Shown: positions 9,458 through 21,810 of the stretch, piece by piece
How positions within the stretch are numbered: position 1 is the stretch's first letter
Layout of the letters: each line of letters starts with the position of its first letter
From: Jaminaea rosea
Lineage: Eukaryota > Basidiomycota > Exobasidiomycetes > Microstromatales
Direction: 5' to 3'
Length of the DNA stretch: 64,000 nucleotides
Assembly: GCF_003144245.1 (NCBI RefSeq)
Contig: NW_020289977.1
Span: forward strand, 1,364,001-1,428,000
Position numbers and translations under genes: made by a program
Notes under the pieces: generated by a model
Databases searched by the model: none
What the model was told of the DNA's origin: nothing
Seen by the model: only the letters and a program-made list of their open reading frames with translations

Positions 9458-11498
9458 ATGTCCGCCGCGACGCTATCGGCTGCGTTGCCGCCACCACGCT
9501 ACGCTCCCACTGTAGAGGATGCAGACGATGATGAACGCGCACAGGCGTCAACATCCGCTCTTGCTCCAGTCACACGCATCCCGCCATACGGACAAAGGAG
9601 TGGGTGGAAGCCGCGAAATCAGGAAGACTTTGCAGACGGAGGAGCATATCCGGAATGCCATATCGCACAGTACCCACTGGAGATGGGCAGGAAGAAGCAG
9701 GTGAGCGGGCGTAGTTCAGTCGTGAAACAAAGTGCGACTTTACTGACTTGGCAATTCACTCGCAGGGCACGTCTGGAGGCTCCCTCGCCCTCCAAGTCGA
9801 TGGAGAAGGCAATGTCCGCTACGATGCCATCGTGCAACAAGGTCGTCGCGAGGGACAGCATGTCCAGTCGCAACACAAGGACCTCGTACCGCTCACCCAG
9901 CGCGCCGGAGCCAAGGCATCTGTGAGCATAGCACGGGTGCATACATTCAGCTCTTGCCCTGACTGACCTCCTCTCCTCTCGCCTTTGCTCCCCAGGACAT
10001 GCTGCCTGATCGACCGGATGCAGAGGCCGTCGCAGAGACTGCACAGCGAACAAGAGCTGCGCTAGAGAAGATTGTCAACGTCAAGATCAAGGGAGCGCAG
10101 ACCAGTCACGTCGAGAAGAAGGGAGGCGACAGTGAGTGCCGCGTCCGTTCAAGCAGCCTGCCTCATCCATGTATGCTGACCCTCGTGCCGCTCGCCGCAC
10201 GCCCAGGCTCCTTCGTGAGGTATACACCGGGTCAACAAGGGGGCAGCGGCCAGCAACGCATCATCAAGATGACAGAGCAAGTCGAAGACCCTCTAGAGCC
10301 ACCTCGCTGGAAGTTCAAAAAAGTGCCCAAGGGTCCTCCCTCTCCGCCGCCACCAGTCCTCCGCTCCCCTCCTCGCAAGATCACAGCTCAAGAACAAAAA
10401 GATTGGGTTGTTCCCCCTTCCATTTCCAATTGGAAGAACAACAAGGGCTACACCATCCCGCTCGACAAGCGATTGGCTGCCGACGGACGAGGACTGCAGG
10501 ACGTCCACATCAACGATGGATTTGCGCAATTCTCTGAAGCACTCGTCCTCGCTGAGCGACATGCGAGGGAGGAAGTCAGGCAGCGCTCCGCTATGCAGCA
10601 GAAATTGGCGGCAAAGGAGAAGGCGTCAAGGGAGGAGCATCTGCGTTTGCTGGCTCAGAGGGCAAGAGAGGAGAGGGCTGGTATCGCTCCTTCTGCAACG
10701 CCGTCAATGCGGGGTGGCGACGAAGAGGGCGAGGGCGATGAGGACGGTCGCTTGGCTTCTGTGGGTGGTCCGATTCGTTACGGCAGCGCTGGACCCTCGG
10801 CCCGCCGCAGCGTCTCCAGATCGGACGATGGCGACTCTGCCTCTGGCTCAGACTCAGAAGACGACGAGGACGCTCGCCAGCGCGACCGCCTACGTGCCGA
10901 GCGACGCCGTGAGCGAGAACGTGAGCTGCGCATGTCGAACATGGGCACCGAGCAACGAGCAAAGATGCTCATGCGCGAGCAGAATCGCGACATCTCGGAG
11001 AAGGTGGCGCTGGGCCTAGCCAAGCCCACGGCAAAGGGTGGCGAGGTGGACAGTCGACTCTTCAACCAGGAGAAGCTCAATGCCTCTTTCGGCGACGAGG
11101 AGTCGTACAACTTGTACGACCGCTCGCTTCTCAACGGGTCGAGCGCCGCACAGGCCATCTATTCACGTCCGACGCAGGGTGGCTCAGATGAGGCGTACGG
11201 TGGTGGGACGGCTGAAGGAGTGCAGGACGAGCTCAACAGATCGGATCGGTTCGGGCTGGGCAAGTCGAAGGCCTTCAGTGGCGCAGAGGGACAAGGCGCT
11301 GAGCCGAGATCAGGACCTGTTCTCTTCGAGAAGGACACGTCTGCCAATGGGTCGGCGCAGCGCACCATCAATGACCCCTTCCAGATCGATGCGTTCTTAT
11401 CGGAGGCGCAAAGGGGTGCGGCGAGTGGGAGCGGCAGCAAGAGGGAGGGACTGCAGGAGGGCGGAAGTCGTAAGAGGCAGAAGGGTGATGACGATTAG
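9458..11498 (+). CDS. PRP45: Pre-mRNA processing factor Prp45 (SNW1/SKIP)
   Basis: Exons are 9458..9700, 9766..9921, 9996..10131 and 10207..11498, 608 residues; the introns are 65-75 nt with GTGAGY donors. SNW/SKIP proteins belong to the Prp19-associated part of the spliceosome. The SNW domain runs from about residue 70 to 350: IPPYGQRSGWKPR, a KIKGAQ segment, FVRYTPGQQ, the WKFKKVPKGPPSPP segment, and the signature SNWKN at about 252-256 in PPSISNWKNNKGYTIPLDKR. Downstream is a charged Arg/Glu helix region and the family-typical DYNLYD-like block (EESYNLYDRSLL). The C-terminus ends in a basic patch (SRKRQKGDDD). Human and yeast homologues are shorter or similar (about 380-540). Confidence 0.95.
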
Positions 11499-11823
11499 CT
11501 GAGCCACCTCCCCGTTGTATCTTAATGCCATTCGTAGCCAAGTGCTCGCGAGTGACGGCGTGACGCGTCCCTCGGGCATTTCTTGGCGTGCGGCGGCAGC
11601 CTGTGCACAGCCTTCGTCCACGACATCAACGCCCTACGCCCGAAGTCCGGACTGAGCTTTGTTTCTTTGCCTCCTTTTCGCCGCGCTTTCCCAATCATTC
11701 TGGCAGATAGGCGCTTGCGTCAGCGCCAGAGGTCGAGGGTCGGCCAGTCTACTACTTGAGAAAGGGGTGAAGCATTTGTAGATCGGTCGACATAGAGCGT
11801 GGCCACCACAACCGCACCTCGCC
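11499..11823. other. Intergenic, PRP45 3' end and promoter of the AN1 gene
   Basis: 325 bp between genes on the same strand. I see no clear gene, repeat or RNA element. Confidence 0.5.
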
Positions 11824-12895
11824 ATGCCACCACGCCAAGCACACGCCACCACCTCTACGCTCGCAGGCCTCTCGCCGCTCAATCTCCCCTCTTCTTCGAC
11901 GAGCTCTAATGGCTCAAGCAGAGATACTTCATTCCTCTCCTCACTAGGCAACGTCCCCTGTGCCTTCGATGAATGCCGACAATTCGACTTTCTCCCCTTG
12001 CTATGCACAGAGTGCGGAGGCAAATACTGTGGCGAGCACAGCACCCCGCTCCAGCATAGATGCGATCGACGCTTAGCCCCGCGGGAGGAGGGGGAAGAGG
12101 AAGGCGCAGGCTATTTGGCTCCTCGCTGCGGCTTCTGCGGTGAGGTTCCGCGGGTCTGGCAGAGGAGTGCCGGCGATCGAGGAAGGCAGGAGGCGGTTAG
12201 GCGACATGTGGAAGGAGGCGAATGCTCAGTCGTCAAGGAGGCGTTCAGCAATCGCGACCGGCAAAAGCATTCTTCAGGCCCGCAATGCTCTCATCGTCGA
12301 TGCAACAAGTCGCTCGCTACTTTGCGACTGGAATGTCCCAAGTGTGGCCAAGGATTCTGTGCTGCGCATCGCGAGGTGGCCAAGCATGATTGTCCCGCAG
12401 CAAACAGCGTCCCTCGTCCGCAGAACGGGGCTGCGCGGCAGCAGTCAGCGTCAGCAGCGGCGGTTTCAGCTACAATAGCGATGAAGCGATTGGGCTTGCA
12501 AGACGGAGCTGCACAGTCGACGTCAGCAGGCAAGCAGGAACAGCCGCCATCGTCTACATCCAAGCTGCCCTCTCTGCCCAACCTCGGGGACGTTATGACC
12601 AACCGCAAGCTTGACAAGTGGGTAGGACCGCCACCGCTGTTCACAAAGGCGTGAGGAGGCGTCCAGCGCACGACTCTATACTCACAAGAGCCTGCCTCCT
12701 CGCAGACGCATAGCCGCCGAGCACCTCTCGCAATTACGGGCCCTTCAATCCCGCCAGGCTCGCGGCCTCAAACTGAGCCAAGCCGACGAGTATCGACTAG
12801 CAGAGCTCATGGCCGAACACAAGGACACGCACAAATGGTCGCAGCTTGGCAGGCGTGAGGAGGGCAAATCTCGCGACGACTGCACCGTCATGTAA
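11824..12895 (+). CDS. AN1-type zinc-finger protein (ZFAND2/Cuz1-like)
   Basis: Exons are 11824..12650 and 12706..12895, 338 residues. Two AN1 fingers are visible, each with C-x4-C-x9-C-x2-C-x4-C-x2-H-x5-H-x-C: the first begins CAFDEC (about residue 46) and the second begins CSHRRC (about 155). AN1 proteins of this type link the proteasome and Cdc48/p97 to stress responses (for example arsenite-induced AIRAP/Cuz1); that role is inferred from the family. The second exon adds a basic-acidic helix (LSQLRALQSRQARGLKLSQA) with no known domain. If the 55-nt intron were retained, the protein would stop one codon after the splice donor region. It ends only 27 bp from the convergent methyltransferase gene. 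Confidence 0.82.
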
Positions 12896-12923
12896 GCGGG
12901 TAGCATGCGATGCAATTACTACT

Positions 12924-14120
12924 CTACTCGGAGGACATGGGCTGGCTCGACCGTCTCGTCCACGCCCCCTGCAAGAACTTTCTCGTCAGCGTCAACCCCT
13001 TTTTACGATTCTGCCCAATCCTCTCGACGATACCCAGCTCTTCGTCCCACGTCGCAATTCCCTCCTCTCCCCGCGCAGCAATCGCCTGCTGGACCAGCGG
13101 CCGCAGGTATTCCTCGTCGAAGAAGTAAGTCATCGTCCCGTCTCCACGGCGGTAGTGCGGCAGTCCCTCAGAAGAGAGGAGATGCGGCTCGTCCCATGCC
13201 CTTTTGCGGACGGAGAAGCGGGATTCGGCCAGATCGCCGCGTCCGTAGTCGCGGAAGAGGAGCGTCGCGGGTGGCGGTCGTGATGACGCCGTCGCGGGGA
13301 AGAGAGCGAACAGGCTGGTGAGGGTAGGCAAGTGGAGTGCAGGAGGGATTGCTGAAAGGCAGAAGACGGATGAGACGAGTGTGGGTGGGCCGAAGGGATG
13401 GGACGTCATGAGGGAGAAGAGGGTAGTTGGCGTCGAGTCCTCGCTGTCGTTCGAGTAGGGCTGCTCTGGTCGAGTGATGTCCCAGACAAAGGCGTGGACC
13501 CGTGATGGATCGTAGCGGGGATGTTGCTGGCGGGCGAATGGAGGCGAGCAAGCATCAGCCATATACCTTTGCAATGACAACTAGCATTCAGCGCAGCGCA
13601 GCGCTAGCGCACCTTGAGCAGCTCAATGGCTCGATCTGAGAAGTCGCAGCAGTGAACCTTGAGCGTAGGCATCTTGTCCAAGAGGGGCCAGACCATATTG
13701 CCTACTCCGCATCCGACTTCCAAGAGCACCGGAGGCGCAGCTGGGGCACTTGAGGATGATGAGGCTGACGAGGAAGCGGCCAGACTGCGCTGTACCAGCT
13801 CAGCAGCTTCGTCGTCATCCTCGCCCTCTTCGCCGCCTTGATTTCCGCCTGACTTGGGCTGACCATCAGCTGCTCCTGACCCCTTGAGCGCTCCGAACTC
13901 GCGGTCGGTCCAGTTGCGGTCGCGAAAGAATCTGGAGGACAGAGAGGGCGGCGAGGGTGGGCGTGAGCAGACGCGCATACGGCGCCGGGTACCGGGGCTC
14001 TCACCTCGTCTCATGGATCTTCCACCACTTGTCCCAGTTCTTCTGTGCATCTCTCTCGAGCCTTGATACCAGGGCGCGCGGCAGTGAAGCCGGCGTTGAC
14101 GATGATGATGGCTCTGCCAT
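12924..14120 (-). CDS. tRNA N3-methylcytidine methyltransferase (TRM140/METTL2/6 family)
   Basis: Exons are 14120..14005, 13931..13613 and 13526..12924, 345 residues. The family uses SAM to make m3C at position 32 of tRNAs. Family features seen: an N-terminal [18 protein letters not shown] block with the following DREF, the SAM-binding motif EVGCGVGN at about 110-117, the acidic [12 protein letters not shown] strand, [24 protein letters not shown] and the conserved [16 protein letters not shown]. Between DREF and motif I is a non-conserved acidic and Ser-rich insert of about 50 residues. The third-exon start after CGCCAG is chosen because it joins ELLK to QHPRYDPSR in frame. The yeast enzyme Trm140 is fused to an actin-binding part; that part is absent here. 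Confidence 0.9.
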
Positions 14121-14227
14121 GCTGAATACGCTGGAGAATTGCCAAAAGTCTGCAGCTTCGAGGGCTCAGTCCGCCTCTCCGTCGAGACGGAGACGGAGAC
14201 GCGCGAGGAAGACTCGCAACGAGAAGG

Positions 14228-17200
14228 ATGGACACGAGTCGTGCAGGTTGTCGTGCTTTCTCTGCAACCATCACTCCCAATCACCCTGAGTGTCTGGCGC
14301 CAATGTTCAATTCGCCAGTGGCGGCTCATACGCCGTCCAAGAGGGTAAACAGAGATAGACCAAGGCCATCCTCATCCTCTGTAGCTTCGTCCACTCGCTC
14401 GCCTCGACCCGGTGGTACACCTTCTCGCTCGATTCGCGCTTCGCCAGCCCCCTCGACAACGCCGAGGAGGACAATCCGCCCTGCGAAGAGCAACCTAGCA
14501 ACACACGATGGCAATGATGCGGGGGAAGAAAGAAGCATGTTAGGTGCACCTCCCGCCTCCCTAACAGTTGGATCGATTCTCAAGCACGATGGCTTCAGCG
14601 CAGTCACGCTCCTCTCTACGTTGCCCCGCCAAGTCAATGAAGCACTGCAGAAAGCAGGTCAGTAGTAGCCCTTCTCAAGTGCATACATCCACTCTATCTC
14701 ACCCCTACTGCTCTCACAGACCCCTACATCGATGCAGTCAAGGGCCAGCTCGACGTCTCAACCGGCCACGCCCTCCTCGTCACCGCCTCAAAGACGTTCG
14801 TATGGACCTTTTCTCCGCAATCATCGGCCCCCTCGCAGTTCACTACCTGCTACACCTTCGCTTCGTCCCCTTCCTCGTCCTCTTCGCCCTCTTCATCCAA
14901 CCTATCTGCCCTCCCGCACGCCGCACTCGTTCCACGAACGGGCAATCGAGACCCGGGCCTCGTCCTCGTCTCCTTGGACGGCCACATCCGCTTCTGGGAT
15001 AGTGTAGCCGCTTCTCTCGCTGGGCAAGACCGCTCATCGCAGCGAGTAGACATCGTGCTCGGCGCATCAGAGTCCGTTGTAGCCCTCTGCCGCTGCGAGG
15101 CGACCACGTACGTCATTGCAACGAGCGCGTCGCGCCTCTTCCGGCTCAGCCTCGTATCTGCTGGAGGGCGACTTCAGCCGCAGCTTTCGCCATTCAATCA
15201 GACTCGTGGACTGTTCGGCCGCTTCTTTGCCAGTGCCCCTACGTCGGCCATGCCTGGCTTCGATGGGCTCATCGGATTGGCAGTCTGCCCGCCTGTAGCC
15301 GACCAGGGGTACAGGGACGTCTACGCCTTTGGTCATAGGATGGTGCAGAAATGGCGCCTCGTAGATGGAGGTGGAGAAAGGCTGATGGCCGAGCAAGACG
15401 TAGCAACTATCATCGCCGAGGAGATCATGCCACCCTCCGATGCTCAAACCACGCACATCGACGTAAATGTCCTCGACGGAGCCTCTCGCAGCGACGGCTC
15501 CCTCTCTCTCCTCTACTCGCACGCCTCGCAACCGAACAAGCCCCTCAAGTACGGTATCGTCACGCTCCAATCCACCGCAGCCTTTGCGCTCGCGGGCAAC
15601 ACGCCCCTCGACTATCGCTCGCTCCGCGACCCGCGCCCGTACAGCTCGCCGCACCTCATTATCCCCAATGGAGCCGACATGGCCTTTGCCGCGTTCCCGG
15701 ACGTCCTCGTCACAACACTCCTCAGCGGCGAGCAATTCGAAGACCATATCGCGCTCAAGGACAGTGCACGCAACCGCTTCCTGGGTTTCGGCTTTGAAGG
15801 TGCAGACGTAGAAGCGGCCGACCCCTCCCTCGCCCCGCTATCCTGCCTATCGGCGCAGAGTGGTGCCCTTCTCGTCGAAGTCAGCGTGGCAGCGGCCAAG
15901 AACTTCCAGGAGCGACTGAGCCACCCTGCAGAGCGCCAGGCAGCCCTCAACGATCGCCTGCAGTCAAGACTCGAGCAGGCAGTCTTCTTCGACGTGCTCG
16001 ACGTGGCTAACCCACTCTCCTTTGGCATCTCGCAAGCGCAGGCAGGACAGGGCGACTTGGCTGCCGCGAGCGAGCATATCAGCACGTCCATCGTCACGTC
16101 TTCCTCCGTCTACCTCGAGACGTTCGTGGACGTTCGTGCCCATCTGGCCGATCGTGGTGCCCGCCTTGCAGGCCTAATCGACGCGCTACGCAGCAATGAT
16201 CTCGTCTCACGCCTTCCCATGCGCACGCGATGCAAGCTCCTCGCCGACGCTCAACTCCTGGCAGCCGTGACGGATCTCTGGAAGCTGCACAACCAACAAA
16301 TGGCAGCCGCCAGCTCATCGTCGCCCTCCTCTGCTCTCAGCAGCGCCATCGAGGATGTAATGAGCGCTAGCCTGGGCAGTGTGGGCGGTTTCGGGTCGGA
16401 CGCCGTTCGCGCCTTCTTCAAGTCGCACGCGCAAAGCATCGTTGCCGTCTTCGAGCGTCTACAGCAACGCCTTTCTGCTGCTCCGGCGCAGTCTAGTCGT
16501 ATCGAGGTTCGGGCGCGCGAGATTGCCGCCATCGACCGAGTCGCCGTGACGGCTTTCCAGGCGGCGCAACGTCTCAGGCAGAGTGGCGTGGCTGCGAACA
16601 AGTACGGCGTGACGGTAACGCAGCAACAGGCGGCCGAGCAGACGCAAGCCAGCGCGATGATGACCACAACCGGTGAGACGTGGACTTGCAAAGCGAGCAG
16701 TCTCGCCCTCCTTGAGGCTCTGTACTTTGCGACTGAGGCTTTGATCCGGGATCGTAAGCGCGAGCTGGGCAGTCGCGTTGACCGTGTCGACCAGGACGAA
16801 TACGCTAGCGATGCAGACGAGCAAGGAGCGACACCCTCGTCACTCCAGCTCGAGCTCAAGACGCAGCTGTGCGAGCTTGCACGCTACGCCTTGCTCGCGT
16901 ACGCGGAGCGCATCAGCTTCTTGCGACATCGCGACGCGGCTGGCATTGCAGGCGAGCAACATGCGCACCACGGCCAGACCCACCTGGACAAGGAACGCTC
17001 CGCAGTAGAAGCCCGCTATCGTTCTGCCCTTCCGCGCATGATCGGCCCTCTCGCCAGCCTTGCCGGTCGTCCAGACAGGGCATTTCAGCTTGCAGAACAG
17101 CACGGCGACTATGCGACCCTCGTTGCGCTATGCCTCGACGAGAGCACGGGGGACCCGGCGCAACAGGTCGAGCATTACTTGCGCAAGTACGGACGCGCGT

Positions 17201-18441
17201 TTGCGTGGGACCTGTACGGTTCGCTGGTGCAGCGCGGGGAGGTTAGGGAATTGCTTCGCTTGGGGGAGGGCAAGTGGGGGGAGATGTTGCGCGAGTATTT
17301 GCATGCGGGGGATGACGAGCAGGAGGGGATCGAGCAGGAGGAAGAGCGGGATGCGGATGAAGACGAAGACGAGACTGCCCAGCTCGCCAGCATTTCCTGG
17401 CTGCACGACATCTCCCTCAACGTGTATCGCTCCGCGTCGACGACACTACTACGCTCAGCCGTCCGCGCTCCGCACCACAAGCACGACGCCGACGCGACTT
17501 CCTCGGCCTTGGCAGAGAGGCATCTTCTCCTCTCCTTGGGCAAGCTTGCGTACGTTGCCGACCTAGACGAGGCAGCCATCGCGACCGAGAAGGAGCAACG
17601 CGCCATCGAGCGAATAGACGATGCGCTGGACCTCGTAGCCGTGCACTATCGTCTTCGCGAGCAGCTCGGCACGGAGGAGGCCCTACCGTCTTCGGTGGAT
17701 CGACTCTGCGTGCGTGGCCAGGAGGCGTACGCCGCGCATCTTGCCAAGCTGGGTCGTCGTCTTGTGCAGACGGAGGACGACCAGAGTGAAGAGGCTTGTG
17801 GGCCAGACACATTGGGCGCCGAGGACCTGGTGGACGTCCTTACGCTCGTCTCCCCACCAGCAGGGCCGGACCCACTGACCGCGCTGCAAGTCCTCGTACG
17901 CACTCCCGCCGCCTCTGCCGCCACGGTTGCGCAACAGCGTCTCCCCTCTGCTCGTCGCCTCGAGTCCGCACGAGCCGTACTGCGTCGCGCACTCCTCTTC
18001 GACGACTGGGCGGGACGTGTTGTCCAGACGCGTGGCAGGACCGAGGAGCAGCAGCGCGATGTCGTCGCTTCGACGCAATGGTACGCCGTGGCTGCGACCT
18101 TGGCGCAAGACGAAGCGGAGATGGCTCGTGACCTCTTTGATGATGCTGGCGGGTTGGAGGGCGCACTCGCCGCCGGAGGGGAGGCGTGGGCAAGCTGGCT
18201 CGAGGAACAGGCGTGCGCTGAGCCCCGCAGAGATGTGCTGGCTGCGCGATTCCAACGCGGGCGACAGGCTGGGGTCGACGTCTCCCTCTATCTGAACGAC
18301 GTGGACAAGGATGTTGAGGAGGTGCAGGGTCTGCTTCTGAGTGGTGGCGATGATGCGCAGGAGACGGCGCTGTGGGTTCGTGAGGCGGCCAAGAGGGCTT
18401 GGAGTGCTGCCGTTGCGGGCGAGGCGTCGATGCAGGAGTGA
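14228..18441 (+). CDS. NUP133: Nucleoporin Nup133
   Basis: Exons are 14228..14657 and 14720..18441, about 1383 residues. Nup133 is a scaffold of the Y-shaped nuclear pore subcomplex (Nup84/Nup107-160). The N-terminus is Ser/Pro/Arg-rich and disordered, then a beta-propeller-like region with [17 protein letters not shown] and the signature [15 protein letters not shown] (about residues 145-245) continues to about 600. The helical C-terminal stack has conserved Nup133 features: [20 protein letters not shown], the [20 protein letters not shown] block and [13 protein letters not shown]. Domain order and length fit the family (about 1150-1250). The first ATG (14228, A at -3 and G at +4) is used; an in-frame ATG at 14303 is also possible. 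The divergent methyltransferase starts 107 bp away. Confidence 0.88.
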
Positions 18442-18575
18442 GAGCGGCGAGAATGCAATGCACAGCCGAAAGGTGCGTGCGAGATGCCTTTGATTTCATT
18501 CCTTTTGCTGCGAGTAACAGTCTTCTCCCCTTGTCCCAGCAAGCTACCTCTCCCTCTAGCCTCCCTTGTTACGCC

Positions 18576-19867
18576 TCACGCCCTGCCTCCGACCTTCATC
18601 TTGCCCTGCGCCTTCCTCCTCGCCCTCTTCTCTTCCAACTCCTTGCGCTTCTGTTGCTCCTTCTCACTCATCTCTCCACGATTCTTAGCCTTGCTCTGCT
18701 TCCCTTTGGCCTTTTCATCTTCACCTCCTCCTTCCTCCTCCTGCAGCTCTTTAAGCACAGCAGCATCGACTGCCTGGCGAGCGCTGCGCATCTTTGTGCG
18801 TGCGCGGTCCGTCAAAGGAGGGATAACATTGAGGTCGATGGCGTCGAGGATGTTGCATGCGCAGAGCAGCAAGGGCAGGGAGTTGCGGATCGAGGCGGCC
18901 CCACGGGGTACGCGCAAATTGACGATGAGGAGGCGAGGGTGTTGCGCAGTCGCAGCGGCAGTGGCGGCCGCGACGCTTTCCGGTCGATGCTGCGGCACGT
19001 CGGTGAGGATGAGGCTTTCCAGCCACTCACCCGCAGCAGAGTTGAGGACAGTCTGGATCCCTACTTTGGCGCGGCGGGCATCACCCTTCTGACCCACTTC
19101 GCCGAGGTAGCTGTCGGTCAGCTCAGCATTCTCGCTCATAACGGCCCACTGTTGCGACAAGCTGCGCCTCTCGCGTTCATCGTTGCTTTCGAGGAGACGG
19201 GCGAAGCTGAGGTCGAAAGGTCGGGCTTGGCGGAGCGATTGGAGGCAGCGCTTGTCGACGATGGAAAAGACGCCGAAGACGTCGCTTGTTGCGGCGGCTG
19301 GCGGCGTGGGCAGTTGGAAGGTCAAGGTGAGGGTGTCCCGCGCAGAGGAGAGGGGAGTGGCAAGGGCAATGTCCGAGATGAAGTGGTACAAGTAGAGGAG
19401 CGGGTCTTGGCGTGGGGTGAGGGAGAAGTGGGCATGCATGCTGCGTCGTGGCATGAAGCGAGGGGTGATCAGCCATTGTGTACATGCTTGGTACTCTCTG
19501 CCTCGGCCGTGCGCGCGCGCGCTCACCTCTCAACGCTCCTCCTCCCACTAGCGTACAGAACAGCCTCGTCCCCTCCATTCCAAAGGAGGAGCTCCCCCTT
19601 GCCTTGCCCATCATTCGCCGTCGTAGCAAATTCCTTTTCGATCATGGGCAACGCCTCTCGCACCCAATTGTGGGCCAAGCGGCGATTGGTGCTCTTCCCT
19701 ACGAGATGGATGATCCAAAAGGCAATTGCGCCCACAAAGACGAAGAGCTCAGTGCGCAGCTCATAGGGCTTGATGGAGACTTTGGACGTGATAGCTATCG
19801 GCTCGTTTGCCCAGGCCAGAAGAGAGGCGTAGAGACTCTCGTGGATGGGCAGAGGGGCAGGAGCCAT
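18576..19867 (-). CDS. ER membrane protein of the CCDC47/DUF1682 (UPF0674) family
   Basis: Exons are 19867..19527 and 19440..18576, 401 residues. CCDC47 is a calcium-binding ER protein that works with the translocon PAT complex in multi-pass membrane protein insertion; fungal members were long called UPF0674. Seen: a single transmembrane helix at about 41-57 (LFVFVGAIAFWIIHLVG), a soluble domain with DPLLYLYHFISDIAL and VFGVFSIVDKRCLQSLR, and a long Lys/Glu-rich C-terminal tail (SEKEQQKRKELEEKRARRK) as in relatives. The splice joins GRRSVE to SMHAHFSL in frame, with a CTGAT branch-like motif. It is convergent with NUP133, 134 bp between stop codons. Confidence 0.83.
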
Positions 19868-20262
19868 GCTGGGCGAGGTGCGAGTTGAGGTGGAGAGAAG
19901 AGAAGAAGGAACAAGGGCTCAGTCGACCGTCCGTCCGTCCGTCCGTCCGCACGCCAGTCGACCCACGCGAGACGAGATGCGGGGAAAACACAGAGGCGCC
20001 GCCCGCTCCACCGATCAATCATCCTCCTCGTCAGCCGAGAGGAGACCTGCCGTGCGAGAGACAAGTAACAATCGATTTCGATAGAGAGACAGAGAGACGC
20101 AAAAGGCACAACATTCAGACATCACAGACGCGTACAGGACCGCAAGCAAGCATGCCCTGGAGCTCTCGAACCCCACACTCAGAGATAGTTGGCCCTGAAG
20201 GCAGGCCTGCCACGCAGCGTAGGCTCGACGTCAGTCGACGCGTGCTCTCCTTCAGCTTCCCC
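19868..20262. other. Intergenic, CCDC47-like gene promoter
   Basis: 395 bp between genes on the minus strand. It contains a CGTC/CCGT tetranucleotide run at 19927-19949, the complement of the GACG run at 9351-9368. Nothing else stands out. Confidence 0.5.
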
Positions 20263-21810
20263 TCACTCTCCCTTTGACATCCCACTAGAGGACTGCTTCG
20301 TCGATGTGGTCCTAGGTCGACCACGTTGCTCTTCCTCGCCCTCTTCCTTCGACTGATTGCTTCCCCCGCGGTGGATGCTAGAGCCACCTTGCATGTGAGG
20401 CGCGCGAGGCGAATCCAAGTAGCTTATGAACGGCAGCATAGGCACGGAAGTCGAGCTGTTCTCGCGAGAGAGATTTGCGTTAGCTCCCTTGGACGATCCA
20501 GGAGCAGATGAAGGTCGATACGAAGCACCAGAGGATCGGGAGCGAGCGCGGTCGCGGCGGCCCCCTGTCGTAGCAGCCGCCAGCGCGCTGCCGCCGTCGC
20601 GTTCGACGCTGCCCGGGTTTCGAGGTCCTTGCTCATGAGCTTCTTGCTGCTGGCTGTGAGGCGTTTCTTTGAGCGTACCAGCGCGCGTGAAGCGAGACAC
20701 TGTCGCGCTGAACTTCCCTGCCAGGCCGCGACTACCTGCTCCACCGCAGCCGCCGCTGCCGCCGCTGCCGCCGTGGCTGGCATCGCGCTGCGGCGAGTCG
20801 GTAGCGTAGTTGAGATTGCAGTTGGCCAACTCGCTGCCAGGAGGTCGATGGCCGTGCGCGTAGTCCTGCTCCTTGGCAAGGAGACGCATACCGAAGAGAC
20901 AGGCAATGGAGAAGGCCAGCTCCGTCGAGTCGCCGAAGTTCCACTTGGAGGGGAACCCTGTGCGAGGGTAGAGTGGGTCTGTAAAGAATCGCAACTGCTA
21001 CTCTCTCCCGCTCCTCTCTCTCGCATACTCACAAAAGGACGCAAATTGCGTCACATTGACTGCGGTGACTACGGTGAAGTAATGAATGGAGTTGTCCAGC
21101 AACAAGCGCGAGAAGCCCAACCAACCGTAAGGCCCCTTGTTCGTGATGAGCTTGTAGATGGTCGCAGCCGTAATGCTCGCATCGACGCTAATGGACCAAA
21201 GCAGGTAGTAAAAGTGAATGTATTGCCACGGCTTGAAGTCGGCCACCTCATCCACGAGAGCCTGCGGTGTAGCACAAGAACCAGCCTCGACCGCATTTGG
21301 TTTGCCGTAGAAGTAGAGCTCGACGAAGGTGAAGCCAAAGTGGGCCAAGCCGAGTGTCGTAAAGAGCCAAAAGGGCCAGCGACGCACCCCGCCTTGTGAC
21401 CAAACGGCGATGGCTCGCTGGGCCATGGCGAGGGGTACCACACCCGCGCCAAGGTGGATGCCGGCCGCCTCCATCCACGCCGTGACGTGACAGAAGGGCT
21501 GCGTAGGGTAAGCGCGATACCAATTGAGGAACTTGGTGATGCACCCCATGAATGTCATGAAGTAGATCCAGAAGAAGAGCGACTCGCTCATGTTGGGTCG
21601 AGGATGAGGGCGTCTCTGGTGCGCTCGACAGATCATTCGAAAGAGGGGCGGCCAGAGGTTGATCGACTCGACGAGGAGGAGCGTCATGATCGTGTGGTCG
21701 TGCCACCAGGTGCGGTCCATTGCGTAGCAGTCGGCGAGGAGGAGCGGGGTGTTCGTTGGGTCATTGGGGTCAGTTGTGGCGGTGAGGGCCGTCGTGTTGG
21801 ACGACGACAT
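20263..21810 (-). CDS. Orphan multi-pass membrane protein, about 497 residues
   Basis: Exons are 21810..21033 and 20978..20263. The intron is 54 nt; the TTTACAG acceptor is chosen because the nearer TAGCAG would break the frame. About six to seven hydrophobic segments are visible in residues 25-330, for example TIMTLLLVESINLWPP, LFFWIYFMTFMGCI, WPFWLFTTLGLAHFGFTFVE, YIHFYYLLWSISVDASITAA and ELAFSIACLFGMRLLA. Conserved-looking loops are rich in Trp, His and Tyr (DRTWWHDH, KFLNWYRAYP). The C-terminal 170 residues are hydrophilic, Ser/Arg/Gly-rich with a short Gly-Gly-Ser run, and are probably a cytosolic tail. I do not recognise the family; an EXPERA-type or 7-TM receptor-like fold are possibilities only. 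The ATG at 21810 is preferred to the upstream one at 21933. Confidence 0.72.

Noticed and set aside
18399-19766. 455-codon plus-strand frame over the CCDC47-like gene
   Set aside because: It is antisense to a conserved gene, and its translation is Leu/Ser/Arg-rich noise.
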